This document shows positions 17,930 to 30,930 of a stretch of 64,000 bases of DNA, one piece after another. The position numbers and the translations under genes were made by a program. The DNA is taken from NCBI RefSeq assembly GCF_021130785.1, contig NC_060207.1:6151001-6215000 (forward strand), in the 5' to 3' direction. Below the pieces are notes generated by a model. That model did not search any database. It was not told where the DNA came from and saw nothing but the letters and a program-made list of their open reading frames with translations. Source of the DNA: Homalodisca vitripennis (taxonomy: Eukaryota > Arthropoda > Insecta > Hemiptera > Cicadellidae). Each line of letters begins with the position of its first letter. Position 1 is the first letter of the stretch.

Positions 17930-19599
17930 AGCTGTGTGAAGCTGGCGGCACCCATTAACCAAAATACGCCAAAAACTAGTGGAATCGTTTTTTTGACCGT
18001 TTGTTTTAGTTTAGCTATTTTTAGCGTTTGTTTGGTATTAATGTGCGAAATATGCGAAAAACAAAGTGGGTACGTTTCCTTGACTGCCGTTTTCAGTAGC
18101 CGCCGCAGCGCCGACAAGACAGTTCTTTAGGTTTGCCGCCCTAGTCACTGGCCTAGTGTGCCTAGTAAGAAATAGTCCCTGCGCTATTGGTATAAAAACG
18201 GGTAGTCGAAGCTAAATGGTTGTGACTATAGCATGTGCTAGTTGAAGTTCTCTGCTAATTTAATTTTCAAACATCGTTTGTTCAGTCTAATAGGATTATT
18301 ATCTCAAAACGATTTGATGTTTAACTTGTAAAAATTGTATGTTTATTCTTTTTCCAAAAACATAGTTATAATTTGTATGGATACTTTGCTTTTTTGTTTG
18401 TGTGTCTTTGAAATAACTCATGTTGTGGTACTTTATAAATGATAAAAATAAAATAATTATATTTTATTTAATACTGGAGAATCTCTAAAGCTTGGCTGGC
18501 ATCTTTATCGCAAACTCTGACCGCTAGATTGCATGTATTCCTGTTTTCTGCGATAAGCTGCCTGCTGGCCCTTCGCCACTCCAAGTACCGGGAATTAGTT
18601 ATCTGTGCCATTTGTTTATCTCTCTCTACCTTTATCTTCCTGAACCGTAGATATGGCAGTTTGTAAAGTAGCAGTGTACTATTTTTTGCATTCGTTCTTT
18701 TAAAAATACATAATAAACATTTTTATACTCAATTCATCAAGTAATCGGTATTGCTGCCCTGATAAAATTCGGAAATTTATGTATGTATAACTTGTCTTGT
18801 TACTTATATTAATTTTATGAGGTTGAACGTACAAATGTAACATTTGTAAACAAAAACTTCAAGTTTGGCAAAACAATGTATAATCATTCTTATATATAAC
18901 CCATTCTTTTCCCAAATTGTCAATGGCCGTCATATTCAAAGCGTAAGAGTTGTCGAAAAGTGTAGGTGTAATAAAACTTTTTAATTATTACGTAATTTTC
19001 AATGTGTATTGAAAAACTGTAATATTGTCTGTATTGGTAAATAATTGAATTAAAACGGTGCAGTGTTGAATAATATACAGGAAATAGTGGTGAAATATCA
19101 TAATTTCTACCCAATTCAAACTACATTTTGTATTCAGATAACAATAAACACGGATAAGTTACAATACATTATTCGGATAAGCTCTCTACCAATAAACGTC
19201 TCTCAACCAATGGCGTGTTTAAAAATGGTTACTATCCACATTGTACAAAATCACGACATAATGCAATTTTATAAACATACATTCTATAAAACATTAAGTT
19301 TAAATTAGTCTGTAGACAATTGACTAGTTAAAATCATAGCAATCCTGTTACGCTTTCAAATCATTCCGTCGACCAATTTTAAACAAAGAATGTATAGGCT
19401 TATTTTAATGTTTGTTTGTTTCAAGAAGATTAAGTAATAGCTATGAATTATTTTACCACTTTAATCCAATACATTAAGAATTGTTATACGGTAACTGCAA
19501 AGATATATTTGTTATAACTTTTTATATTTTAAGAAATAGTTTTTACGTTATATATCGATAAGTATTTAGGTTAATGGGTGCAGCCAGCTTCACACAGCT
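17930..19599. mobile_element. Non-autonomous DNA transposon with 38-bp terminal inverted repeats
   Basis: The left end 17,930-17,967 (AGCTGTGTGAAGCTGGC...) and right end 19,562-19,599 match as inverted repeats over 38 bp with two mismatches. The adjacent 5 bp are ATAGC on the left and ATAGG on the right, a possible target duplication with one change. No transposase is visible in the 1.67-kb body, so it would depend on another copy. The left quarter holds a GC-rich patch (about 18,080-18,200) and a TATAAAAACGGG sequence. Superfamily not assigned. Confidence 0.7.
18190..18215 (+). promoter_or_regulatory. TATA-like box downstream of a GC-rich patch
   Basis: TATAAAAACGGGTAGTCG follows a GC-rich stretch (GCCGCCGCAGCGCCG near 18,100). 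The arrangement resembles a polymerase II core promoter, but no gene follows. Confidence 0.25.
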
Positions 19600-20936
19600 A
19601 TAGGCCTATTATTGGTACGCGTAAAAAACTGTTTCACTCTACGACTTCAGCGCCCTAAAACATTGCACTTAAAACTTATGGACATATTTCTAAAGTGGAT
19701 CAGAGGATTGGAATATATTTCAGTGTCTATCATTTATTTTCAGGAGTGCTCTATTATGCCATTTAAAGATGACATGCCTATGAAGTACCTTTTATTTAAC
19801 AGAAAACGGCATGGACATACGTGGAAATCTGATAGTTGGTTAATAAATAGTAAGAATTTTAGTCATATGTTCAGAGAAAACATTGCATCACTAGACTACA
19901 TGGTTTTATTAATACTTTGTTTTTAATATACCAACTGGTGTGAACAAAGGCTGATGTATGTGAACACTGCGAATATTATTGTTTATTGATTTTACTGTTC
20001 TGTTTGAAATGCACAGAACGCAAGTTCGTGTAAGAGTAGTTTATATTCATCACATATAAACACATGAATTTGAGAGAGATGCCAAGTTAAATCCTGTATA
20101 CTTTGAAACTACTAATGACACAAATTGATATATTTATGTGTATGTATGGCTCCTTCCACTTGTAATATTGGTTATAGCCAAAATATATGTTGTTAATTTA
20201 ACGTGGCTATATATTGTTTCCAACTTTCTCTTCCATAATGCGTGGGATTTTCGGATTAACGGTAAAGACCAAGGATATTGAAATAGCCAATGAGAAAGAA
20301 AATAAAAAAAAGAACAACACATCGCAATCCACGTTTTGAGAAAGAAAAGCAAAAGGATCTACGTAACCGTAATATTGAAATATGGAAAGCAATAAACGAT
20401 GAGAAATATTTTGCAAATTCTTAGTGTTTACGTAATTTGCATCCTCCCCCCCAGTACTAACGTAGTTTTGAAATTTCAAACCCGAAAGGTTAACGTTGAC
20501 TGTAGCCATATTATAAGGATTTTAATCAATTTTTATTTTATATAAATATAAATAGTAAGTACTCTGTTAACTGTTGTAACAAATTACTAATTATTTATAT
20601 TGCAACTCATGATTGTATGCATGTTCAAGCTTGTTTTATTTGCTTTCAACGCCTTACTTTATTCTACATTGTAAATGTATATTCATGAATGCTGTTAGAA
20701 GATTTATGTTTTAAAATATCCAAATTTTTAGAAACATTCAAATTCAGTGAAGAGAATTAATTTGTAGATTAGTGTCTACTTGAAATAACGTTTAAAAATT
20801 TTCTAGGTTTACAGTTTGTAAAATAATTCATATAAATTTCGTAAACTATTAATTTTAATTATTTTTTTACAGATCAGCTGTTATCTTACATAACAATCTC
20901 AATTTTCACGATAAAAAATATTTATAGAATTTTAAT
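19600..20936. other. AT-rich non-coding DNA
   Basis: No gene recognised. Open frames at 19,612-19,926 and 20,207-20,509 have no domain and an AT-driven composition. Confidence 0.4.
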
Positions 20937-21717
20937 TACTATTATAAATGCGAAAGTGCCTTTGTTTGTTTGTTTTTGTTTTCACGCGTAAACTACTTAT
21001 CCGATTGTACTGGAATTTTACATAGACATTCTTACAAGTCCTGGGATGAATTCAGGCCTAATTCGAAAATCCCTCCGGGCTACGCCCCACTGGTCTCTAA
21101 GGTAGCGAAAAATCCCATCTTAGTCCTCTAAAGTTTTGTAATATTAATTGAATGAGCATGTCAAATGTAATCAACTGTTATTGTAAACATTTTTATTATT
21201 TTAAATTTGATTACATATATAACGAGTAAATTGTCTTAAAAGTAACCATAATTTACAAAGCCGTGATAGATTTCAGTGAATAGGTAAAGTACTAATCAAC
21301 CTTAGAAAATGTCCAAAAACAAGAAGTTTAGAATTTGACTCCGAAGACCCTTTTTTAAAGCAGTTAACAAGACCCTATGCCAGATGAAATTTCGCTAGAC
21401 TGTTCTTTTGAACTAATGTACCATTACATCCATAATGTATTGGTATATATCCCACCTTAGTTCTCTTTTGACAGAAGTAGTCAAATCTGATCTGTGATAT
21501 AAATGTTCTTGTTCGGAAAATAAAACATAATCAGCTGAGAAAAAAATTAAGTACGAAGTAAATTACAATGGACATAATTATAAACGTTATGACGTATTTT
21601 CTTGATTGTGGCAACAATATAACTGCAACAATGGAAATATAATTCACGTGAACCTGCAGTGGCCATAAACGTGTAAAACCTATTAAATTGCGGGTGAAAC
21701 AGCGGGTAACTGCTAGA
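20937..21717 (+). repeat. Dispersed arthropod repeat with ATAAATGCGAAAG head and CGGGTGAAACAGCGGGTAAC tail
   Basis: The head TATAAATGCGAAAGTG followed by GTTTGTTTGT and TCACGCGTAAACTAC, and the tail GCGGGTGAAACAGCGGG and CTGCTAG, match a type of interspersed repeat I know from several insect genomes. A second, diverged copy of the tail lies at 22,200-22,285. The transposon class cannot be settled from this copy. Confidence 0.5.
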
Positions 21718-22199
21718 AGTGCGTATATAACATACAATGTAAATAAAAATACTAATCTGACTCATTTAAGAAATGTTGAAATCGCACATCAATTAATTTT
21801 AAAATCATGGCAACCAGATGGGTTGAACCTAAAGTTCTCTTTTCCATATATAATTTTTTTAGTCCTATGAAAACGTTTAGAAATATTCTACATACAGCTG
21901 ATTGGAATCTTGTTGTTTATGGTTTTATGTTATGTTTATGTTTCATTTGTTAAAATTCTTTTTTAGCTATGTTTTTAATTCTTGGTTGGGTTCAGTTTTT
22001 ATGTTTTATTAAATCAGTGTGTTTCTGATGAAGGGTTCTGTGAACTCGAAAATTAAAAATATGAACACTGGTTTTTCTGTTTTGTTTAATTTTTAAACTA
22101 CTTGGAAGAGTATTGAAGCCGATTGGTATTACAGATTTATATGTATATTTCTAACATATATTCTTACTCGCGAGAACAAGGCAAACTCAATATTAATGT

Positions 22200-22285
22200 C
22201 GGAAATTTAATTCACTCGAACCAGCTCTCATACAGGAGCCAAACCTACGAAAATGCGCGTGAAGCAGCAGCTAACTGCTAATAAT
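22200..22285 (+). repeat. Second copy of the repeat tail
   Basis: Matches 21,631-21,717 from GAAAT.TAATTCAC to AACTGCTA, with several substitutions. The rest of the element is not seen here. Confidence 0.5.
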
Positions 22286-22559
22286 TAATATAAATCTTAA
22301 ATGTAAATGTCGTTAACTTTTAATTTTAATGATACTTATAACAAAATAATATAGAAGTATCAATACCTACCTAGCCTACCTTTTGGTATAGTTACTGGTT
22401 GTAATTAGTAACTTTATCAAAGCAAAGTTGATAAAATATACCTCAATTTTGAAAATTACCCACAAAATTCATTGCATTTATTTACTATTTCAGTAAGCAA
22501 AATTGCAACATCCGATCACAACTGTACCATTTTAAAATAATTGGGCTCCACATTCTAAA

Positions 22560-22830
22560 CTAATTGTGGTTGTTATACTTATTAAACTATTAGCAAATTT
22601 TACACTTGTACTAATTATAAAACTAATCACAGCTGCTTCAGCTGTAGAGGTAAACTAGTCTAAAAGCTAAACACAGACAAACAATAACTAATTGTGGTTA
22701 AATATGAGATTGTTATGCTTATAAAACCGTTAGCAAAGTTTAAAAGTATGTGTACTAATTATAAAACTAATCACAGCTGTAGAGGTAAACTAGACTAAAA
22801 GCTAAACACAGAGAAGCAATAACTAATTGA
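22560..22830. repeat. Two-copy tandem duplication, about 144 bp
   Basis: CTAATTATAAAACTAATCAC occurs at 22,611 and 22,755. The shared unit runs from AACTAATTGTGGTT to AAGCTAAACACAGA. Copy one has a small extra CTGCTTCAG insertion. Confidence 0.8.
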
Positions 22831-22989
22831 GCGTCGCTGAAAATCCGTCTCTTGAAAAACGCAAGCTAAGAGCAATCCTTTGAGCCCGCTCTAGTTTCTC
22901 TGTTGTATTTTATTCACCGGCCAAGTTAATGAATAAATAAGGTGTTTAGCCAGCCTAGGCCGTTGTGCTCTCAGACCCTGTACCTGTTT

Positions 22990-23115
22990 GTGAGGGAGAG
23001 GAGGGGTGGCACAATGTATCCCTCAGGGGGTCGTAACCCCCCGCGCCACTGGGGGGCTTTATATCGCTTTTTGTTCCGCCTCAACTTTATTATTTACATT
23101 ATGCCAGAGGAAATC
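22990..23115 (+). repeat. G/C-run dispersed repeat, copy 1
   Basis: CAGGGGGTCGTAACCCCCC, then CGCTTTTTG, then TTATTATTTAC. The same order of elements appears inverted at 28,260-28,375. The G and C runs flank GTCGTAAC as an inverted repeat. Confidence 0.55.
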
Positions 23116-25129
23116 AATACCACTCAGTGTTAGAGACACGCCTTTCTAACTACAGGCTGTTATTATTCTGTTACACTAATGCATACGGCAATGTTTACTA
23201 TGAATTTAATACATGATGACTTGAATGTGCATACAAAATGTCTTCTATACGTTATCCACTATTTAACTTTACAGAATATTTTTAAACTTAGTTTGAATAT
23301 AGAATATTATAACTGAAACCATTCTAATCCTATCGGTTTGTATCGTAATTAAATGTATATTTATTTTATTACAAACGATATATTTAAATTTACATTATTG
23401 ACGGTGCAGTGAAGATATTACTCTGGGTAGTAGATGGACATCGCAACTTACGATGGTATACGCTTAATCAGGGTTTCCGGTTCACAAAGTTTTGATCAGC
23501 TGACGTATGGTGTATCCTTTGCCTAATTTTGTCATGAATATTCAATAGAATTCCATAATTCTATTCAAGGATGATAGGAGAAACCTCAGATATAACCAAG
23601 AAGGGCAATAGAACCACAAATCAGATAACATTAGACTATCGAAACCTGGCAACCGGTGATAAAGAAATCATACTGACCACTGATTGGTTATATAGATTAT
23701 TGATTGTTTACTATTCAGCCAATCATGATAAAGTTCCACCCACTCAACTCGCTTGAGGGCAATTACAGGTACTTCCTGTTTGGATTTAGCATTTGTTGAC
23801 TGAAGTGTCTTTCCAAAGCCAGGCTGCAAATTTAAAGTTTTGAATTGTGTTAGCAATTCTGATGTGGTGTGAACCGAACAAAATCTAGATCGTAATCTGG
23901 GTTTGCATATGAATCAAGAAAGGCATATCAGACGAGCGGCGCTTACTACCACCGTGGCCCGAGAGGTCCACGCTTTATTACTGGTGACGCTATTTTGCAT
24001 TCTTAGTGGTGCATATAAAGCGTAACACCATCGTGGGGAATGGTTGCTTCACGATTATTGTGCATTGCGTTGGTAGGCGTTGCTGGGTATACAACTGTAG
24101 AAATGATTGTTTTAATTACTTCATCTTGCATCTTGCCATGTATTTTGGTTTTGCTTCTTTGAAATGTTTGATATACTCATATTCATATTAGTGTTATTTT
24201 GCATGCCTCTTATTTTCCAATAGTTTTAGTGTTGTCATTGGTATCTTTTCAGTACTGCTGTTATGAAGTTGTTTCTTTTTTGTTATTGTATTTGTTGTAA
24301 TATTAAATGTTCAATCTTTAGATATTTATTTATTCCATATCGCTAATTAAGAATCTGCTTTAACAAAGGTTATTTTGTACTTATTTCCTCCAATCTTTGA
24401 AACAAAGAAGAGGATATCGTCTGCGTATAAACAATTATAGGCCACCATTTTACTGAGGTTCGGAAGCTATTGCTAAGTACTAGCTAAGTGCTTTTGTCAT
24501 ATCGAATTTTGTTATAAAAATATAGCAGTTTCTGATTAGGGTAAATTTTCTACACTCTTTTGTTACTCTTTGTTTGCCTAACTTATTATAGTTATTGTCT
24601 TGATTGTTGAAGTTTGTTCTAGGTGTATCTTTTGTTATTTCTCTAGGAAATTTAATTTTGTTATTTTGAAAATTTTTATCATATTGTTATAGTTCGTTTT
24701 CAAGTTTATCTCTTGTTATTGCTTTAAAAGTGTTACTGGTGTCGTCGTTCAAATTTTTATTTTTAGTTGTTGCCCTCTTTCTTGTCTAGATACTAGACTT
24801 GTTACACTTATTTACTGTTTTGCTCACCAGCTCCTGACTTCTTTTTTGTCTTATTTGCTGTCCACATATTTAATGCATGTATTATTGTATGTTTATATAG
24901 TATTAGTAGGCCTATATTGGTATATTGTATTAGTTATACAAATATTGTTAATAATATAATTATTATTGTAAAAATGTTGGATACCGTTGATGAATAAATA
25001 ATAATAATAATCATGAAATAATAAATGAGAATTCACGTGTTGCATTACTCAAAAACTTACACAATCTGTGCACACGATGTTTAGTATATAATGAAACTAC
25101 AACCGATCACCGATCACCGATCTACGTAA
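23116..25129. other. AT-rich non-coding DNA
   Basis: No gene recognised. The stretch 24,200-24,990 is strongly T-rich on the plus strand. Short frames (23,571-23,856) show no domain. Confidence 0.4.
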
Positions 25130-25440
25130 CACATCATTGTAATCGAACATGGGAAACTACAGTTGCTCCAGTACAAAGCGTTAAAGGGCTACTATAGCTC
25201 TGTAGGGGTTGCTGTGTTGCGATGAATGCCAATGTCGCCCTGGAGCATTAAAGGGCTCGGGACAATCACACAAACAGCTAGACTAGGGCTTTCACTGACC
25301 TTTACAATGATTGGGTCGAACAGCCTGGCCAGCGCTCAGGACCCACCCTAGCTCCCTCTTGTTGACGTCATTACACTAAGTAACTCCTTGCACCTGCACC
25401 GGGACAGGCTGATTAATTAGTGCTCTTCTGGGAAATCCAT
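25130..25440. other. GC-richer island, no gene seen
   Basis: About 300 bp clearly GC-richer than its surroundings, containing GACAATCACAC, GCTGATTAATTAG and TGACCTTTACA. A similar set of words recurs around 32,330. It could be a conserved non-coding or regulatory segment, or an old repeat. Confidence 0.3.
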
Positions 25441-25665
25441 GACAGAGATTTTCAGAAAAGGATCTTTAAATAGCGTTGTTATCCATAAGGTATACCTAAG
25501 AAATAAAGGTCTAACCCTCTTTATAGAGTTATAAAAATTAGTAGTTACTGCAAGATTAAAATACAAATTAAATAAAATATAAAAAAGTGTGCATTGACTT
25601 TATATCTCACAATTCTTAGATATTTCATGTTACTTAGAGGTCCTCCCATAAAATATTAGGATTAG

Positions 25666-25795
25666 TTGTACTGTATCAACTTTCTCTCTTATTCTCTTTG
25701 ATAAGATCCTCGCACAGCGCAGTGGCCCATGAGGTCGGGTAGAATAAGACGACTGGGGATAAGCCTTTCCCTCTTACAAAAACAATTTACATCAA
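25666..25795 (+). repeat. 5'-truncated tRNA-derived SINE
   Basis: Matches the 3' half of the SINE at 34,278-34,512: TTGTACTGTATC, then GATAAGATCCTCGCACAG, CAGTGGCCCATGAGG and a GGGGATAAGCCTTTCC end. The tRNA-like head is missing. Confidence 0.75.
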
Positions 25796-27070
25796 ATAAG
25801 TTCTGAGAAAATGTCTTATAAATAAAAATGAATGGAAAATGTGTTGATATTGAGAGCGCCTGGACCAACTTAGCTAATTTTTTCAGTAAAATATTTCTTG
25901 AAATTCGAGGAAGGTTTGAATGAAGGGAAAGATTAGAAAAGCTACCTGAAATGTGTCGGCATTCTGAATATATCCAGAAAGCTGTTGATACTTTCAGCTG
26001 AAGTTTGGCAAATTGGCTACAACATCAGTTTCCATTTACATGTTATAAAATATTAATTGTAAATTACTTGAACAATAAAGTAATGAAAATACTAATATGC
26101 TAATACAATTTTAGTATTCAAAATTACTCCAGAATGCACCAATTTACAACTTGCACCAGGGGTGAAATAAAAACACTTAATACATTGTAAATATTACTTA
26201 AACACTTTTACAAAACCAACCTAGCGGCTCCATATTGCATACAATTTTAAATTCTTAATGAATTCCTTAGCTTATAATAAGAGTGCTGGAAATTTTACGC
26301 AGCTCTTGCTTGATTTCCTCTGCTTATCAATTTAGGAAGTGTTGCATTTCTTAATGAATAAGGTGTACAGCCAAGGTAAGATTTGTTAAACTTTAATCTG
26401 GTGTTTAAAACTGATTATCATGATATTCCTTGCTATAAAATAACTTTTTCTTACCAGAAGATAAGATAATTCTCAAGAATTATATATATATATTTGCAAT
26501 AAAATTCCTAATAATTTTTACAAATATGATATACATATAGCAGGTAAAACAGTAAAGATATAATTTATAATTATATTATAAATTATTGCTTTATAATTTT
26601 AATGCAATTTTCGGTTTTGGATTTTGGATTTATCTTTTTGGGTGTGAGCATATGAATAGGATAAACGTCCGGTCCAAATCCTGAAAAAATTGTTATTGGC
26701 ATGTGTTAGGAAGGTGCAAACATTTCAGGAATGCGTTTATTGATATTGCAAGAAATATTATCCTGAATTAACCGGAAAAATTAATCTTTTCAATCAAAAG
26801 CGTGGAACGCCAAACTAAATTTTTTTGAAAACCACAAATGTTAATTTTTCCGTTTGTTATGACAAATCACATAAATCTTAAAAATTTGACTTAAGTAAAA
26901 CGATAACTATTAACTAAGACTCAAACATTATTCGTAGATAGTTTTAAATGTATGCCACAGGCAAGTCTCTGTTTAAGAAAAATTAAATTAAACATATCAA
27001 AATACTGTCCTGTTTATATTCTCTCAAACCTTTCAAACAATTTTCAAACTTTTCTCAAAACATGATCAAT
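25796..27070. other. AT-rich non-coding DNA
   Basis: Nothing recognised apart from a short AT microsatellite near 26,480. Confidence 0.4.
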
Positions 27071-27074
27071 GTTT

Positions 27075-27475
27075 TAATGCATTTAAAATTCTGAGAGAGC
27101 ACAATTTCTATTTCGTCTGTTGATGGATTTATCGAAACAGTTTCACTGTCAGTTAATAGGAGGTACCAGGTTGCCTATGTGAGTTGTCATTTCTTCAAAG
27201 TATTTGACATTGTTAATAATACAATTCTTTTTTTTAAGACAATTAAACATCAATGTAACATTTTGGAATTCAAAAGTTCCTTGAAAATTTCAGATGTTGC
27301 CTTCATTTAGTATTTTTGAAAGGAAAGCATTTGTATCAAAACATTACAGGGGTCAGCTTTCAATCCTCCTCGGGCAGATATGCCTCAGGGGTCAGTGTTA
27401 GGACTGGTCTTGTTTCTTATGTATACAAATGAAATCCCACATGATTTTTCTGAACATTGTTTTGCTGAAAAAAGC
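27075..27475 (+). pseudogene. LINE reverse transcriptase relic (Jockey/CR1-like)
   Basis: A decayed reverse transcriptase core. A first block reads FFKVFDIVNNTILF (about 27,191-27,232), the relic of the region with the first catalytic Asp. Later FGIQKFLENF appears, then PQGSVLGLVLFLMYTNEIP (about 27,383-27,439), the hallmark fourth block of LINE reverse transcriptases. Stops and at least one frameshift lie between them. No catalytic YxDD block follows before the similarity ends near 27,475, so this is an internal, dead fragment. Confidence 0.8.
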
Positions 27476-28259
27476 ACACAGTTTCTGAGAGAGGTTTACA
27501 ATCACAACTTAATTTGTTTTTAAGAGATCTTTCTTTTACAGATATAAAACTTATAAAAAGGTACGTATGCGAAATAAAAAAAATAAACAGGGTTTAATCA
27601 AAGAGTTTATATTATGCATAATACATACGAACTATTATAACAGGTAATAATATACCTGTTTGTTTACTATGATACAGTGTTACATCAATGCCACGTAAAA
27701 AGACGTTTTCATTCCTGAAAACGCGAAACTGGTAGGGGTGTAAACTTTTCTGTCCATCAAATTCAGGATTTCTGGTGAACTATCCACGACAACTGGACGA
27801 CAAAGTAAAAAGTATGAATGAAAAGATGACTACTTCGACTCACCAGCAATATTCGCTCAGTTGAACTCGGCACTGTCTCACTAATGGTGATTTTGTGTTA
27901 TTGCTATTCGGCTGATGAACATTGTTGAACCGTCCGTATCTCTATCACTTGAACTGAAAGTGGAGGAGGATCACATTGTACCAAACAGTATGCAAATTAT
28001 TTTCAATTCAATATCCAATAAACTTTTAAGTACTTAAGATTGAATATAAAATTATATTTATTTAAGATATCTTAAGCAACATGGTTGTTGATATAAGTAA
28101 ACAATCTAATTCTAAACCTTATTTTTGAGAATTGTATTGTGTTAAAAATGTTTTCTTATCTATGACTTCAGTTTGCCTAACGGCTTTCTAGACTAAGTTA
28201 TAAAACAATATGAAGAGAAAGAAACCAATGTATTGGTAACCAGCGAAAGGTATATCGAT
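27476..28259. other. AT-rich non-coding DNA
   Basis: No gene or repeat recognised. Confidence 0.35.
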
Positions 28260-28375
28260 TTCTTTCATCTGTAAATAATATAACATGAGGAGGATCAAAA
28301 AGCAGTAAAAGGGGTGGGTTACGACCCCCCAGGGGGCGGGCGCGCGCAATTGTGACACCCCCTTAAATTGGTATC
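28260..28375 (-). repeat. G/C-run dispersed repeat, copy 2 (inverted)
   Basis: On the minus strand: CTGGGGGGTCGTAACCCACC, then CTTTTTGATCC, then TTATATTATTTAC, the same order as at 22,990-23,115. Confidence 0.55.
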
Positions 28376-30629
28376 ACGGAATACATTGCCTCCAGCGAGC
28401 TTGGCGAAACTTACTTATTCACTTACTTCCTTTTCCGAACAAGCTGACCTTTATTGAAAATATCATTCATGCTATTATCAAGTATCTACCTGGAGTGAAA
28501 AATTTTCATTTAGAATTTTATGCTTAAAACTTTATTGGGCGAGGTTTACTATCAAAAACTGTCATTTTGACTTATTTGTACAAGGCGCTTTGTTTGTGGA
28601 AAAGATTTTTAACAATAGTAGTTAATTTGCATGAATTAATATAACATAACCAAGGAGCGTTTGCATGACGGCCAGATATAGAAAGAAGAGCGACATTTCT
28701 TATTTATGCTTGAAATGAGCTGGAAAAGTGAAATAATATAATTTTTAAGCTATATCATTAAGGGTATGATGACTATAGTTTTAACATCCAATATGTAAGC
28801 AACCAAATCTTAAGCCGAAGAATCTTGTATTACATTTAAATTAATAGATATATAATAAACAAAAACACTAATTTTATCGGGGAATGTTGATCTAGGTCAG
28901 TGGACGCATCTACCGAAAATAAGTCTTGATTTGAAGTTGCCTATCATATTTAGTTATTACTTAAGAATTAGATTTTTACAACTGATATAATGTATCCATA
29001 AAATACCACTAAGCCACACGATAGGTATCTTGGCAACAATGTAGATGTCTATAAAATATACCACCTGCCTTATAGTGTTAAAAATATGATGACAACATAA
29101 CAAACTAACAATTCGCAAGTGATCTACAACAAAGTACGCCGGAATTAGATCTAGATTTGGTAAGTGCTGCTACCTGTTAGGAATACTGCCATAACAAATT
29201 TCCCCCAATCAAGACAAAAACTAAAAATGTTTAAACGAGTGGGTTGTTAACCCACGATATTTGGCTCATTTTCAAATATCACTGATCCATTTCGATTCGG
29301 TTTTGTAAAAATACCCTGTACAGACATTTTTCCTTTTTCAGGTTTAAGATAAGTCTAGTCAGTTAAAGAAATTTTGTTCCAGTTCATATATTTATGAATG
29401 TAATAGAAAACTCTGACTGGGTACTCACAATAAAATAGATTTTGCACTTTTAAAATTTTGATTTTAGATAAAAACTATAGGATAAAATATCCTGATATAT
29501 TTATCTTTGTACTAATTTATATATTATAAACGTGCATTTTAAATTTATTATCTGGTAGAGTAAGTAACTTAGAACAACAAAATATGATTTGAATAAGGAA
29601 TTAAAATCGATAATAAATCTTAAGGATGAGCCAATTTAAGGAAGCATATTTTAGCAATAGGCATAATAAATAATATTTAAGTTTTATAATTTGTAAATAT
29701 AAAGTGTAATATCTAATAAAAGCGTTAAACTATTTGAAATATATATAGTCTCGAGGGGCAATTGTTTTAAACGTAACTATTGTATACAATTTTCGGATTA
29801 TTAGAAAATTCTGGATAATAACAAAACATTCCATTTTATAACTCAAAATATAGAAAGAATTAATGTAATTTGTAAACACACTAGTAAATGGCAAATTTAA
29901 AAATTAAATTATATTGTTGAGTAACAGACTGACATTGAGAACTTTAGCGCTAAAACTACAGACCAGATTTACAAATACCGAATTATTGTTTAGGAGATAG
30001 ACCTAAAGTATTTTACTGAATATGTACACGTGATATACATGCGAATAAAACATCAAAATTACTACCATTATTTGTTGCATTATGCGAATAATACAGTTCT
30101 GTACACTAGATTTATGCTCCATTCATTTCAAATATATTTTACCTCATAATAGTATCAACGTATAGTATAAGTTAGTAAGAGTTTGTTTGAATTCTAGTAA
30201 CAAGATCTACTGACGAGTAAATACTTTTTTATTTACTCTAGTTGCTATCATATTTTGTATAACTGAAAATAGTGAGCAAATTTATTCACGCTACCTATAA
30301 TAATTACCTACAATATTTTTAATATAATAAAAAGATGCCCTGCGCGTAAGGTTTTGTTGTAAGTAAATTTTCCATTCCATTAAATTTTACTCAAAACATT
30401 TCTAAACTGGTAGAACATAATAATGGGTTCCAACGGTTTCAGAAAATAATAGCTGAGCGTTAGCAAAACCTGTTACTCGAGGGGCTATACACTATACAAT
30501 TTCTGTCTGTCTCTCTGTATAGCCTATAGCTCAGTATCGTAAAGGTAAACTGATATATACACTTTAGTTTTTATATGAACGTGCTTTTCTGTATAGGTAA
30601 CACCATAGTTTATAAGTTATATTTATAAT
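28376..30629. other. AT-rich non-coding DNA
   Basis: No coding sequence recognised on either strand. Confidence 0.4.
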
Positions 30630-30930
30630 ATATACAGTCTGTGGCAACACTGAGTTCGATGATGGTGTGTGTCACCACTCCTGCTGGCTGAGCATTAGCA
30701 AATACTTTTATGAAAAAGACATTTTTTGCATACTTCCACATAAAATTTATTAAAAAATCATATTTTTTTATACATTTTTTAATAAATGTTATGTGGAAGT
30801 ATACAAAAAATGTCTTTTCCATTAATACCAACTTACTTCCACCAAGGATACAAAGCAGAAAATACTTTTATATTAGTATTATGGGTAACCATAATAGCAA
30901 CGTGAAAATAGCGGGTATAAATAATTGCAA
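30630..30930 (-). repeat. Dispersed repeat family A, interrupted by a MITE
   Basis: Read on the minus strand, 30,885-30,910 gives CACGTTGCTATTATGGTTACC and 30,640-30,690 gives AATGCTCAGCC followed by ATCATCGAACTCAGTGTTG. The same two blocks in the same order occur near 33,160-33,290, 45,700-45,880 (minus) and 47,100-47,210. The MITE at 30,711-30,821 separates them here. Confidence 0.6.
30711..30821. mobile_element. 111-bp foldback MITE with TTA target duplication
   Basis: Two arms of about 48 bp (left starts TGAAAAAGACATTTTTTG, right ends CAAAAAATGTCTTTTCCA) pair almost completely, including GCATACTTCCACATAA against TTATGTGGAAGTATAC. TTA flanks both ends (30,708-30,710 and 30,822-30,824). 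This fits a small PIF/Harbinger-type or similar MITE. Short frames on both strands are an effect of the hairpin, not genes. Confidence 0.8.
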
